Positions 15,777-23,854 of a DNA stretch of 64,000 bases are shown piece after piece. Position 1 is the first letter of the stretch; the number at the start of each line of letters is the position of its first letter. A program made the position numbers and the translations under genes. Location of the stretch: the NCBI RefSeq assembly GCF_000420045.1, contig NZ_ATUE01000006.1, forward strand, positions 186,001 to 250,000. The letters are read 5' to 3'. The stretch is from Perlucidibaca piscinae DSM 21586 (GTDB taxonomy: Bacteria; Pseudomonadota; Gammaproteobacteria; Pseudomonadales; Moraxellaceae). The notes beneath the pieces are model-generated. The model ran no database searches and was not told where the DNA came from. It saw only the letters and a list, made by a program, of their open reading frames with translations.

Positions 15777-15853
15777 GGTTCAGCTCCTGTTTGGAAGGGC
15801 GAGGACAGGAGCAGGATGTCGCGCGCGCGGTAGGCGAGGGTAGCGGTTGAAGG

Positions 15854-15872
15854 TGTATGTGCGTTTGATACA
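15854..15872 (-). promoter_or_regulatory. Ogr-type late operator upstream of FI
   Basis: A 7-bp perfect dyad GGTGTAT-N9-ATACACC (15852-15874) contains the core TGTA-N11-TACA shared with the sites before V and between O and P. Ogr of P2 activates from TGT-N12-ACA dyads near -55. The centre is about 87 bp before the FI ATG. Confidence 0.7.
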
Positions 15873-15959
15873 CCGCGTGACTTGTAAAGCGGGTTCCAGT
15901 CCCCCACAACTGAATAGACGCCATGGCATGGTGCCAGTGGGTCTCATGGAAGAGAAAAT

Positions 15960-16424
15960 ATGATTCATGATGCAAAAGCAGCATTAAATGAGGTTTTCGG
16001 ACGCAAAAATCAGCTGCGTGCACTTCGCGTTGAAATGAGCAGGTTGGAGCGTTGTTTTGACATCCCCCGGGACGACTTGCCCGGAGATTTTCCGATTGAT
16101 GGGGTAGAGGTGGGGGATGGCGAGATTTCAGTCTCGTGCTATGGCAAGACTCTCCATGCAACTGGTCGGATTGTTGATATTGGTGGCAATTTCTATGGCG
16201 AGTACATGTTCACCGCCAATCAGAGTGGGCAGATCCACAATGTTTTTTCGATCTACGTGAACTCAGACGGTGATGTCTTGGCCGGGAATGATTTTGACTC
16301 ATCCATAGGGAGTGTCGGTAATCCGAGTCGGATTCTCTATCAAGTAGCGCTTCACATCGCTTTGACCTTGCCAAGGTCTTCAGTGTTCACACCATCAGCA
16401 CCTGGTGTTTTTCAGGTGCGCTGA
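15960..16424 (+). CDS. Lone moron gene at the P2 Z/fun position, 154 aa
   Basis: An unknown 154-aa soluble protein on the strand opposite to the tail genes, between the fibre assembly gene and FI. That is the place and orientation of the non-essential Z/fun gene of P2, which blocks phage T5. The N-terminal 40 residues are helical and charged (NEVFGRKNQLRALRVEMSRLERC). The rest looks beta-rich, with Gly/Asp turns and a final helix (RILYQVALHIALTL). ATG 15960 follows a GGAAGAG. No signal peptide or TM segment. I recognise no family; a defence or lysogenic-conversion role is inferred from location only. Confidence 0.7.
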   Translation: MIHDAKAALNEVFGRKNQLRALRVEMSRLERCFDIPRDDLPGDFPIDGVEVGDGEISVSCYGKTLHATGRIVDIGGNFYGEYMFTANQSGQIHNVFSIYVNSDGDVLAGNDFDSSIGSVGNPSRILYQVALHIALTLPRSSVFTPSAPGVFQVR

Positions 16425-16443
16425 TCTGAGAAAATGTGGCGGC

Positions 16444-16731
16444 TCACTGATCCATGAGGGCCGCCACATCCGGGTTGTTGTTCAAGAAATCTCGCAGCTT
16501 TGCCACTGGGTCAATGCCACTCTCAGCGTGGGAGACTGGCTTGATGGCCAGCTTCCAATTGCGGCCCATCCAGCGCGGCCATTTGTCTGCCGGCCACTCC
16601 TCGGGTGGCGCCACCAAGGTGCAGTTCGCTGGCAGCAGGTACACACCGGGTTCCAGTGGGGACTCATCGGCCTCGGTGGTCCCGGTCAGCATGCCAGCGC
16701 GGTCGAATTGGTACGCGGTTTTCGACGTCAT
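16444..16731 (-). CDS. Tail fibre assembly-like protein (gpG position), 95 aa
   Basis: A 95-aa protein directly downstream of the fibre gene H, at the place of P2 gpG. It has the usual features of small fibre assembly proteins: YQFDRAGMLTGTTEADESPLEPGVYLLPANCTLVAPP and the Trp-rich centre WMGRNWKL. Such proteins help fold or trimerise the fibre. ATG 16731 lies ten bases after the H stop; the longer frame to 16875 overlaps H and is rejected. Confidence 0.75.
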   Translation of the reverse strand: MTSKTAYQFDRAGMLTGTTEADESPLEPGVYLLPANCTLVAPPEEWPADKWPRWMGRNWKLAIKPVSHAESGIDPVAKLRDFLNNNPDVAALMDQ

Positions 16732-16741
16732 GGTGTCAGCC

Positions 16742-18151
16742 TCAGAACTTGATGCATGCCAGCAGCGCGACGTTGCGCGGGCGTGCCTCGTTGCCACCCA
16801 TGGAATTCGTGATGCCTGCGTTATGCGGTCGTGCGGCCGGGTCGTGACCGCCCAGGTGATACGCGGACTCGCCACCGGTGCCGCCGTTGTTGCTCAGGAC
16901 ACGGACTGCATCCAGCGTATTGCGGGCTGCGAACACGTTGTCCTTGTTGGCGATCAGGTGCGTGTGCGCAAGGTTCTGGCTGCCCTGGCTGGATCCGAAC
17001 GCCCGGCCGGTGTCGACGCCACGACCATCATCCCAGCCGCGGGGGAACTCGCCGCGCAAATCCGGCAGGTTGAATGTGTTGAATCCGTCGCCGGAGCCGA
17101 ACGTGGTGCCGATCGACGCGAACAGCGACGCGTAGGCGATTCGGCTGACTGCGGCGCCGTTTGCCTTCAGGTAGCCGGTCGGCGCCGTGTGGCGCGCGAA
17201 GAACATCACGGCACCAGGCGACACACCGGCAGACACCAGGGTGTCGACCTGGGCCTTGCTGTACACGTCCAGGTTAGTGCGGGCGGCAGCCTTGTCCGGC
17301 ACGTCGACCAGGTTCTGGTCGCGCTGCAGCGGCGTGGTGACGGCGCCGGCGGGCTCATTCTGCACGCCCAGGATCTTCGTCCCGGCCGGGTAGCTCTGGC
17401 CCAGGATAATGCGGGTAATGTCATTCGGCGCGGCGGCCTTAGTCCACCCGTCTACGCCGGCGCCGAAGGACAGGCGCACACCATCGATGTAGATCGCCAA
17501 GCCCTCGGTGGTGACAACGGCCCAGTCGACCTGTGTCTGGCTGTCGGCCAGCGTCTGCAGTTCCTCGATTGTGGTCACAACCACGTTCAGCTCGGCGGTC
17601 GGGTCTGCCCATTCCGCATCGCCGCATGCGTTGCTGGCCTTGCGCAGCACCTGGCCGGTGGTGCCACCTGGCGCAACAGTGCACAGGGTGACGTAGTTCT
17701 GTACCCAGGTGTGGGTCGCCACCACGATGCTGGGGTCCAGCGTGATGCTGATCACGTCGGCGTTCGTGACCTTGAACACGACGTTCACGACGGTGTCGGA
17801 TACGGCGCCTTCGCTGGCGGTCGGCTTGTAGGTGTCCGGCAGGTTGCCGACCGCGAACAGGCCGCCATCCTCGTCGTATACACCAACCTCGCGCAGCACG
17901 AAGCCGCCTTCGCTGGAAGGGATCAGCAGCTGGGCGGTGAACTCGGTTGGGTCGTCCGGGTTCTGGAACACCTGGTTGATCGTGCTGCGGTAGATTTCGC
18001 GCACCAGAACCTCCTGGCCTTCGTTGGGCTCGGTCGGGTTGCCGTTGCCGTCACCGACTGCCATTTCGGTCAGGTTGATCGGTGTGTTCGTCAACTCGGC
18101 GGACGCGATCTTCGCAAGGCCATAGGTGGTGTGCAGTGTTTTGTAGGTCAT
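16742..18151 (-). CDS. H: Tail fibre protein with collar domain (P2 gpH)
   Basis: A 469-aa receptor-binding fibre, shorter than P2 gpH (669). Residues 1-150 are the P2-type attachment domain (YGLAKIASAELTNTPINLTEMAVGDGNGN). The middle contains an Asp/Thr-rich shaft, and residues about 315-400 form a phage tail-collar domain (PGAVMFFARHTAPTGYLKANG ... FNLPDLRGEFPRGWDDGRG). The C-terminal tip has HTH, AYHLGG and GNEARPRNVALLACIKF, the usual ending of host-range tips. Its start overlaps the stop of the upstream adhesin gene by ATGA. Confidence 0.9.
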   Translation of the reverse strand: MTYKTLHTTYGLAKIASAELTNTPINLTEMAVGDGNGNPTEPNEGQEVLVREIYRSTINQVFQNPDDPTEFTAQLLIPSSEGGFVLREVGVYDEDGGLFAVGNLPDTYKPTASEGAVSDTVVNVVFKVTNADVISITLDPSIVVATHTWVQNYVTLCTVAPGGTTGQVLRKASNACGDAEWADPTAELNVVVTTIEELQTLADSQTQVDWAVVTTEGLAIYIDGVRLSFGAGVDGWTKAAAPNDITRIILGQSYPAGTKILGVQNEPAGAVTTPLQRDQNLVDVPDKAAARTNLDVYSKAQVDTLVSAGVSPGAVMFFARHTAPTGYLKANGAAVSRIAYASLFASIGTTFGSGDGFNTFNLPDLRGEFPRGWDDGRGVDTGRAFGSSQGSQNLAHTHLIANKDNVFAARNTLDAVRVLSNNGGTGGESAYHLGGHDPAARPHNAGITNSMGGNEARPRNVALLACIKF

Positions 18152-19194
18152 GGCGTGTACTCGATGATTTTGGCACTGACGTCGTCGATGTAGGCGTTAA
18201 GGTTTGTTCCCGCAGATACTCGCGTGCCCAGCATGATCAGCCGCAGCGTCTTGGTGCCTGCCGGGATCTTCGCGCTGATATTTCGCTGTAGCCACGTGTC
18301 GTTATCGATCTGGACCGCCGTCTGGCGGCCGATTTCGACGTTGCTTCCATTGAGGAATGCAATCGCCATCGCGCCGGAGTCGGAGTCGCTGGCCCATCCA
18401 GCCTGCCACCAGGTCAGGGCGACCGCAGCGTTTCCGGAATCGATGGCCGTGGCGCGCGATGACACGCTGACGTCCTGGTATCCCTCATACGTGGAGGACG
18501 CACCCAAGCGGAAACAGTTAAGCCCGCTGTGCGGGCCGGGTTCGCCTGCGCCGTTGAAGACCCCAGAAACCAGCGTTCCGGTGACGTTGGTCCAGCCGGT
18601 CACGCCGGACTCGGCGCCTGGGTTGGTGATCGTCAGGTCTGCAGAATAGGTCTGCACCTTCGCGGCGGCGACTATGTCGTCGATGTAGTAGTTCAGCTCG
18701 ATGCCCAAGCCGCGAAGGCCGTACATGTGCAGCCTGATCGAGCGGGTGTTCGCTGGGAACAGAACGAACGTGTGCTGCGCGCGCCACCCGGTAGTGACGC
18801 CGACAGCATTCGATCCAGGAAACGTGCTGATCGTCGCGCCGCCAGTGTCTCGAAACGTGACCCCAATCCGGCCGGTGTCTGCTGCGGAATCGTTCAGGTA
18901 GGATTCCCACCAGGTCAGGCGCAGCAGCAGGGATCCGGCATCGATCAGGCTGTGCAGCGCGGCCGGCAGCGTGACGTCCTGGTAGCCCTCATACGTGGCT
19001 GTGTCGCCAAGCCTGAACGCATAGGAACCGCTGTGCGGCGGGTATTCAGTGGGGTCCAGGCACGTGTCGGAAACCAGGGTCCCGGTGACGTTCGTCCAGC
19101 CTGTGGTGCCAGACTCGGCGCCAGGGTTCACGATGGTGATGCTTGCCAGTGCGGCAGACGATGCCGCTAGCAGCGCAGGCGCGCAGGCGAACAT
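18148..19194 (-). CDS. Adhesin-like protein with two tandem beta-sandwich domains
   Basis: A 348-aa protein inserted between the fibre genes. It has an obvious internal duplication: residues about 20-170 and 190-345 each start ITNPGAESG.TGWTNVTGTLVS, then HSG...FRLG..TYEGYQDV, then LTWW, and end with YIDDI/V. The pattern resembles carbohydrate-binding jelly-roll modules, so it probably contacts surface glycans. The start ATG 19194 overlaps the upstream stop by one base (TAATG). The first 18 residues (MFACAPALLAASSAALAS) are Ala-rich and could look like a signal peptide, but export would be unusual for a fibre protein. Confidence 0.65.
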   Translation of the reverse strand: MFACAPALLAASSAALASITIVNPGAESGTTGWTNVTGTLVSDTCLDPTEYPPHSGSYAFRLGDTATYEGYQDVTLPAALHSLIDAGSLLLRLTWWESYLNDSAADTGRIGVTFRDTGGATISTFPGSNAVGVTTGWRAQHTFVLFPANTRSIRLHMYGLRGLGIELNYYIDDIVAAAKVQTYSADLTITNPGAESGVTGWTNVTGTLVSGVFNGAGEPGPHSGLNCFRLGASSTYEGYQDVSVSSRATAIDSGNAAVALTWWQAGWASDSDSGAMAIAFLNGSNVEIGRQTAVQIDNDTWLQRNISAKIPAGTKTLRLIMLGTRVSAGTNLNAYIDDVSAKIIEYTP

Positions 19195-19910
19195 TACGCC
19201 ATCCCCTTCGAAATGCTGCAAAACAGCTTGTCCTCGACGCTGTCGTAAACGCACGAAATAAGGTCGATTGCGCTGGCGGTCGTGGTCAGCGTCGGCGCAC
19301 CTCCGGGGAACTTGTACTTGTTGCCGTAGGCCAGCGTCTTCGAACCTGACCCGTCCTGCTTCACGCGGAAGTTCAAGACCTGTCCGTCTGCCAGGTTCGT
19401 CGGGTTGTCCAGCGTGCGGTTCCCGCCCAGCGTCACCTTGAAATTGTTCGACAGGCTGGCGTCGACCGCGATGTTCGCGCCATCGGTCAGGCCGACGAAA
19501 GACACGGACTGGGCCTTCGTGAACGTGTTGGCGGTGGACTTGTGCGTGGCGATGGCAATTGCAGCGGCTGCAGCGGCACCAGCTTCAGCGTCCTCGGCAG
19601 CGGCCTGGGCATCTTGGGTGGCATCGCGTGCGGCCTCAGCGGCTGCCACCACGTCGCTGGCGTCCAGGAACTGCACCCGGATCGTGAAGTCGCGGCCGGC
19701 TCCGGTGACGCGCAGATCATACTTGCCATCAGGCGCGGCGAACTGAATCAGGCCGTTGACGGTGCCGGTGAATGGGTTGGCCAGCGGGTCGCCATCCTTG
19801 TCCACCATACCGGTGACCAGCGTCGTGGTGCCGGGCTCGTACAGGTACGCAGTCGGGCCGGCGATGACATTGCCGCCGGTGTCCTGCGCGAAGAAGGTTT
19901 TCAGTTCCAT
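19194..19910 (-). CDS. Tail fibre-like protein, 238 aa
   Basis: A 238-aa protein just downstream of gene I. The N-terminal domain (LKTFFAQDTGGNVIAGPTAYLYEPGTT) is a fibre attachment type with a beta fold. Residues about 80-125 form an Ala-rich coiled shaft (VVAAAEAARDATQDAQAAAEDAEAG). The C-terminal third (GGNRTLDNPTNLADGQVLNF ... LISCVYDSVEDKLFC) is a receptor-binding tip common in phage fibres. ATG 19910 overlaps none but follows the I stop by one base. With H and the duplicated-domain protein it gives this phage three candidate adsorption proteins. Confidence 0.72.
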   Translation of the reverse strand: MELKTFFAQDTGGNVIAGPTAYLYEPGTTTLVTGMVDKDGDPLANPFTGTVNGLIQFAAPDGKYDLRVTGAGRDFTIRVQFLDASDVVAAAEAARDATQDAQAAAEDAEAGAAAAAAIAIATHKSTANTFTKAQSVSFVGLTDGANIAVDASLSNNFKVTLGGNRTLDNPTNLADGQVLNFRVKQDGSGSKTLAYGNKYKFPGGAPTLTTTASAIDLISCVYDSVEDKLFCSISKGMA

Positions 19911-19911
19911 G

Positions 19912-20484
19912 TCAGCCCACCAAGATGAATTCATTGATGCCGATGAAGGGCACGACGTAGTTCGTGACCGTAATTTCGTGACCGGACAGGGCCACGGCTG
20001 CTACGTTCGGGCCAGCGCGCGACGACACCTTCGGGACCACCTCATCCAGCCAGCTGCGCAGGTTTTTCGTGGCTTGCACGGTGCCCAGCAGGCGCAGGAA
20101 CTGCAGTTGGCTGAACCCGGCCTGTTCGCTGTTGATCAGCAGCTTGAAGGTGTACGGGTCGCCGGCAGGGATCTGGTTGAACCATTCCTGGGCCTGGGCA
20201 TCGAACCCGATGCCGGCCAGCGCCTCCTTCAGCGCGCCGATCGTGCCCTTGTACTTGTGGACAGCGATCGATGCCTTGATCGCGCCGCGCTTTTGCGTGT
20301 CAGTCCAGCTGGTATCCCAGCTGTCGACGGTAAACGCCCAAGCCAGCCAAGGCAGCAGCTCCGGCGGGCACAGGTCTGGGTTCCAGACATCTCGCACCAG
20401 CACGGGTACCTCGCCAGTGCGTGCGATTGCCTCGGACAGCGCGCGCTCGGCGGCCGTTGCGTTCGGCGGCAGCAGATCAGACAT
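19912..20484 (-). CDS. I: Tail protein I (P2 gpI, baseplate)
   Basis: A 190-aa baseplate wedge component (P2 gpI 176). It starts SDLLPPNATAAERALSEAIAR and has the family core VWNPDLCPPELLPWLAWAFTVDSWD, where the Trp and Pro residues are conserved. It connects wedge protein J to the fibres. It overlaps J by 8 bases. Confidence 0.92.
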   Translation of the reverse strand: MSDLLPPNATAAERALSEAIARTGEVPVLVRDVWNPDLCPPELLPWLAWAFTVDSWDTSWTDTQKRGAIKASIAVHKYKGTIGALKEALAGIGFDAQAQEWFNQIPAGDPYTFKLLINSEQAGFSQLQFLRLLGTVQATKNLRSWLDEVVPKVSSRAGPNVAAVALSGHEITVTNYVVPFIGINEFILVG

Positions 20485-21382
20485 CGGTGCCTGCCGCTAT
20501 GGTCACGGTGATTGCCGTGCAGTTGCTGGCCTCGCCGTCATCAATAGCCAGCGTTGCCATGGGCTCGGTCAGGTTCACGCGCTGGACACCTGGCTGATGC
20601 AGTGCTGCGTACAGGCCGGACATGGTCACGTCGTAGCCGATGCGCCGCACGCTCTCGGCGTAGGCTGTCACGGCATCCTCGGCAGCCTGACGCACGACTT
20701 CAGCATCCGGGCCCGGATACATGACCAACTCGGCTTCGATGGTGTAGGGCACGATCGCAGCCGACATCACGGTGACCAAGTCAGTTAGCGGGCGGACGCG
20801 TTCGGCGTTAAGGGCTGCACCTACAGCATCAAGAAGTTCACTATCCGCAGCGCCGTCACCACTGCGTGAAAGCACGTAGATGGTCACTTCTCCCGGGGCA
20901 GGGCTTGTTGCGCTGGCATCTTTGACATCCCCATCCGCACTGAGCGCATGGAAAACATAGCTGCCTTCAGAGCCGGCCGTGGTTATCCCTTCCAGAGATA
21001 GTTGGAGTCGCGCACGAAAGTCTTCGTCGGACTCATAAATGGGTTCGATTGGCGGAATAGCTTCCGGGTCACCTTCGGTAATGAGGAGCCTGCCGACATC
21101 CAGATTGGCACCGATGTGATCAAGGTCCGTGTCTTCAGCAAATGCCAGCATGACGGCTTTTGCGGCCTCATTGACACGCTGTCGCAGAAGCACTTCACGG
21201 AAGGCAGCGACTTCGAGAATTTTGTATGCCGGATCAGACTCGACAGTGGCAGTGAATCCCGGATGGCGAGCACGAAGATCCTGAAGCATCTCATTCAGGA
21301 TGCTCTCGAAGTCGAGACTTTCTACGACTCCAGGCGCTGCAAGGCGCTGAAGATCAACGGTAGTGAAAGCGCCCCCAGCCAT
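20477..21382 (-). CDS. J: Baseplate assembly protein J (P2 gpJ)
   Basis: A 301-aa baseplate wedge protein (P2 gpJ 302). The conserved N-terminus is FTTVDLQRLAAPGVVESLDFESILNEM. The rest is the GpJ/Mu gp47-type fold, with AFAEDTDLDHIGANLDVGRL. It sits between W and I as in P2. DNA of about 20.8-21.6 kb is slightly less GC-rich than the flanks. Confidence 0.93.
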   Translation of the reverse strand: MAGGAFTTVDLQRLAAPGVVESLDFESILNEMLQDLRARHPGFTATVESDPAYKILEVAAFREVLLRQRVNEAAKAVMLAFAEDTDLDHIGANLDVGRLLITEGDPEAIPPIEPIYESDEDFRARLQLSLEGITTAGSEGSYVFHALSADGDVKDASATSPAPGEVTIYVLSRSGDGAADSELLDAVGAALNAERVRPLTDLVTVMSAAIVPYTIEAELVMYPGPDAEVVRQAAEDAVTAYAESVRRIGYDVTMSGLYAALHQPGVQRVNLTEPMATLAIDDGEASNCTAITVTIAAGTDV

Positions 21383-21732
21383 CAGATGCGCACCCCAATC
21401 GGAATCGTCAAGTTCACATTTTTCCCAGTGCTTTTTATCGAGCCCTCGATGGTCAGATTGGCAGTGCCAGTATTCGCTGCTTCAGAAAGAAGGATCCGCG
21501 AAATCAAGATACGTGGCTCCCAACGCATCAGGGCAATCAACGCGGCCGAGTAAAGCAACAGGGACATTTCAGCATTGAGAGGTTGATCCAATAGCCTTGG
21601 AATGAGAGAGCCATAGCTCCTGCGCATCACACGAGACGCGATGGGCGTCAGCAGCACGTCTGAGATCGATTGCTGAATATGCTCAATCTCGTCGGTGCTT
21701 GATTTGCCGGTGGATGAATGCATACCGATCAT
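21382..21732 (-). CDS. W: Baseplate protein W (gp25-like)
   Basis: A 116-aa GPW/gp25-family protein, the small wedge component also found in T4 (gp25) and type VI secretion (TssE). The motif IQQSISDVLLTPIASRVMRRSYGSLIPRL is diagnostic. ATG 21732 overlaps the V stop by ATGA, which decides the start against the longer frame to 21900. Confidence 0.92.
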   Translation of the reverse strand: MIGMHSSTGKSSTDEIEHIQQSISDVLLTPIASRVMRRSYGSLIPRLLDQPLNAEMSLLLYSAALIALMRWEPRILISRILLSEAANTGTANLTIEGSIKSTGKNVNLTIPIGVRI

Positions 21733-22280
21733 GATGTCGCTACCGGTGGCCCGCTCTGTCCAGAGCCTGCTTGAACACCTGATGTTGGGTGCTCGACAAG
21801 GCTCACGCCTGCGGCGATGACATCGACGCTCGCAGTGAGTTTGCCAACCACGTTGACATCGCCTTCGATGGTCAGACCACCCAGCGATCTGACAAGGCAT
21901 GTGGCGTCAGCAGGTAGCATCACCTCGAGGTGATGTGTCTCGGAGTCGTAGCGGATCACTGCACCGTCACGGAAGTGGCGGGCGCGCTGTGTGTCGCTGA
22001 AATCAGGGCATGGCCAGAGCGTGGTCGGTAGGCCAGTGAGCACGAAGCCTTGGGCCGGATCACCGCCCGGGGAAAGGATCACACAACCTTCACCAACGCT
22101 GGGGGCCCCGGCGTCATGGTCTGCCCCAGCGGACACCATGAAGTAGGGCAGCCAGTCGGTCAGCAGACGCCCGGACATCACTCGCACCCGAGGGGCCGGG
22201 TGCGCCTCGACGTCGACTTGCTCGATCGTTCCGAGTCGAATCAGGTTGTCCAGGCGGCGGGTGAGGTCGGCGGTATTCAT
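21729..22280 (-). CDS. V: Baseplate spike protein V (P2 gpV)
   Basis: A 183-aa membrane-piercing spike (P2 gpV 211). An N-terminal OB-like domain is followed by a C-terminal triple beta-helix rich in alternating valines (LTIEGDVNVVGKLTASVDVIAAG). The usual distal HxH iron-binding end is not obvious; the protein ends SGPPVATS. ATG 22280 has GAGG at the right distance. It is the first gene of the V-W-J-I late operon, with the Ogr-type dyad 47 bp upstream. Confidence 0.9.
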   Translation of the reverse strand: MNTADLTRRLDNLIRLGTIEQVDVEAHPAPRVRVMSGRLLTDWLPYFMVSAGADHDAGAPSVGEGCVILSPGGDPAQGFVLTGLPTTLWPCPDFSDTQRARHFRDGAVIRYDSETHHLEVMLPADATCLVRSLGGLTIEGDVNVVGKLTASVDVIAAGVSLVEHPTSGVQAGSGQSGPPVATS

Positions 22281-22326
22281 GCCCTCATCGTGCCGGCATC
22301 GCGCGAGGGGGTCAGCAAGCTGGCGT

Positions 22327-22345
22327 TGTAGATGGCGCCTATACA
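22327..22345 (-). promoter_or_regulatory. Ogr-type late operator upstream of V
   Basis: TGTAGATGGCGCCTATACA on the plus strand is a TGTA-N11-TACA dyad, nearly superposable on the O/P site (both TGTA.AT ... ATACACA). It lies 47 bp upstream of the V start, fitting a P2-type late promoter activated by Ogr. Confidence 0.7.
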
Positions 22346-22353
22346 CATCGCCA

Positions 22354-22815
22354 TCAGTGGTCGAGGTGAGACAGCGTGGTCGCCCGGATGAGGTCGATGT
22401 CACTGGGCGAAAAGCCGATCAGCTGGCGCTCAGGGTAGCGGATGTAGGGGCCGCGCCGGCTGACGCGGTCACGTCGGCCTTCCTGATGAACCTGGGCGAT
22501 GTAGTTCACCAGTCCCCCCTGCAGGAAGCCGACCGAGACCTGATTGCTGTTCGAGGTAGCCTTGAGATAGCGGGCCTGACGGAGGCGGGTGAACATCTTT
22601 CGGCGCAGCCTGCCGCGCTTGTCCCGCAGTCCCTTGCGCGGCCGGCGTTGCTCAAACGGCGTGCCGTCCGGGTTCTGCTGGGCGCTGATGCGTTCGGCCT
22701 GGCTGCGCTGGAGTCCGCGAAGAATGGCGACAGCGAGCTGCCGGCGTTGGCCAGCCTCAAGCCGCGAGGTCAGCTGGCTGATCCACTCCTCGAGCGCCTG
22801 CAGGTCTTGCGTCAT
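22354..22815 (-). CDS. S: Tail completion protein S (P2 gpS)
   Basis: A 153-aa phage virion morphogenesis protein (P2 gpS 150), needed to join heads and tails. It shows the typical basic centre (FEQRRPRKGLRDKRGRLRRKMF) and the conserved ending RYPERQLIGFSPSDIDLI. It overlaps R by ATGA. Confidence 0.92.
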   Translation of the reverse strand: MTQDLQALEEWISQLTSRLEAGQRRQLAVAILRGLQRSQAERISAQQNPDGTPFEQRRPRKGLRDKRGRLRRKMFTRLRQARYLKATSNSNQVSVGFLQGGLVNYIAQVHQEGRRDRVSRRGPYIRYPERQLIGFSPSDIDLIRATTLSHLDH

Positions 22816-23312
22816 GGCGCGGGTTCTGTGCTCAGGTAAACCGGCGGCTGATCGCCTTGCTGGGCATGGAGCTTGCGGAATATCCCCAGCGGCGGGCCGA
22901 GCGGATCCGGCGCCAGCGGCTCCCCGACGTGCTCGATGTTGTGACTGCCATCCTCCTGGCGCTTCACCAGCACGCGCTCCGTGAGCGGCATCGTGATGGC
23001 GAGGTCGACCTTGTTGTCATCAATGACCTCGGCCTCGAATTCGATGCCTTCCTGCGTGTTGCGCCAGCGGTCGAAGATCTCAGGCTCGTTGACCTGAGCC
23101 CACAAGATGCAGGCCACCACCGCGAGGTCGACGTCAGCGGCGAAGTCGGTGAGGAGGATCTGGACCTCGTAGCGGTACTCGAAGGAGGCATGCACACGGC
23201 TGGCGCTGGCGATCCGGCCCTTCTCCACGAACAGCGAGAGCCGTTCCGGGTGCTGCCGCAGCTCTGGGATGGCCTGCTCAATCGCCGCGCGCAGGCTGTG
23301 GATCTTGTTCAT
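22812..23312 (-). CDS. R: Tail completion protein R (P2 gpR)
   Basis: A 166-aa protein (P2 gpR 155). The pattern LRAAIEQAIPELRQHPERLSLFVEKGRI is diagnostic. It acts with S in tail completion. Its first 35 bases overlap the end of lysC, continuing the compact lysis/R/S order of P2. Confidence 0.92.
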   Translation of the reverse strand: MNKIHSLRAAIEQAIPELRQHPERLSLFVEKGRIASASRVHASFEYRYEVQILLTDFAADVDLAVVACILWAQVNEPEIFDRWRNTQEGIEFEAEVIDDNKVDLAITMPLTERVLVKRQEDGSHNIEHVGEPLAPDPLGPPLGIFRKLHAQQGDQPPVYLSTEPAP

Positions 23313-23568
23313 GGAGCAGCCTCTGCTGGCAGCGGTAGGTGGTGTCGACCTGGGCGGCGCACTGCGCCCAAGCGCCCTCGATCAGCTGCAGGTCACTGTG
23401 AAGCTGGCCGTTCAGCCGGGGGGCTGTCGCCGGCAGTTGGCAAGGCGTCACCGGTGGACAGCCATTGAAGGTAATCGTCGGCACCGGTGATGGCGGGGCG
23501 CTCACGCAACCGGACAACAGCATCAGGCAGAGGCTGATCAGCCCACTGGCGGTAGTTCTCGTCTTCAC
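23278..23568 (-). CDS. lysC: Rz1-like outer-membrane spanin lipoprotein LysC
   Basis: Outer-membrane half of the spanin pair. Counted from GTG 23568, the start (MKTRTTASGLISLCLMLLSGC) is a lipoprotein signal with lipobox LLSG-C21. The mature part is proline- and cysteine-rich. A GTG at 23595 is an alternative start. More than half of the gene is embedded in lysB in another frame, the usual Rz/Rz1 architecture of P2-like phages. Confidence 0.82.
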   Translation of the reverse strand: MKTRTTASGLISLCLMLLSGCVSAPPSPVPTITFNGCPPVTPCQLPATAPRLNGQLHSDLQLIEGAWAQCAAQVDTTYRCQQRLLHEQDPQPARGD

Positions 23569-23854
23569 GTTGAAGGCTCTCGAGGTGGATGACACGGGTA
23601 CGGATGGCGCCGTTCAGCGAGGCTTGTCGCTGGTACTGCGCCTGCATGTCCGCGTATTGCGTGACCATCTGCTGGTTGGTCGCTTCGAGCTGGCTGACGG
23701 CCTTTCCGTGGTTGTCGATCGCCTGACTCAGCGTGGCCAGCGCGGCCTGGGTGCGGGCATTCGCCGCCTGCCGCTGGGCGTTCAGGCCCCAGATCAGCGC
23801 CAGCAGCACGCCGGCGGCGATGCACTTGAGCAGAAGTCGCTGGAGGATGGTCAT
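23393..23854 (-). CDS. lysB: Rz-like inner-membrane spanin LysB
   Basis: A 153-aa inner-membrane spanin subunit. One N-terminal TM segment (LLLKCIAAGVLLALIWGLNA) is followed by a periplasmic coiled coil of Gln/Ala/Asn-rich heptads (about 30-90) and the family end YRQWADQPLPDAVVRLR. It pairs with LysC to fuse inner and outer membranes in the last lysis step. It overlaps the endolysin stop by ATGA. Confidence 0.88.
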   Translation of the reverse strand: MTILQRLLLKCIAAGVLLALIWGLNAQRQAANARTQAALATLSQAIDNHGKAVSQLEATNQQMVTQYADMQAQYQRQASLNGAIRTRVIHLESLQREDENYRQWADQPLPDAVVRLRERPAITGADDYLQWLSTGDALPTAGDSPPAERPASQ

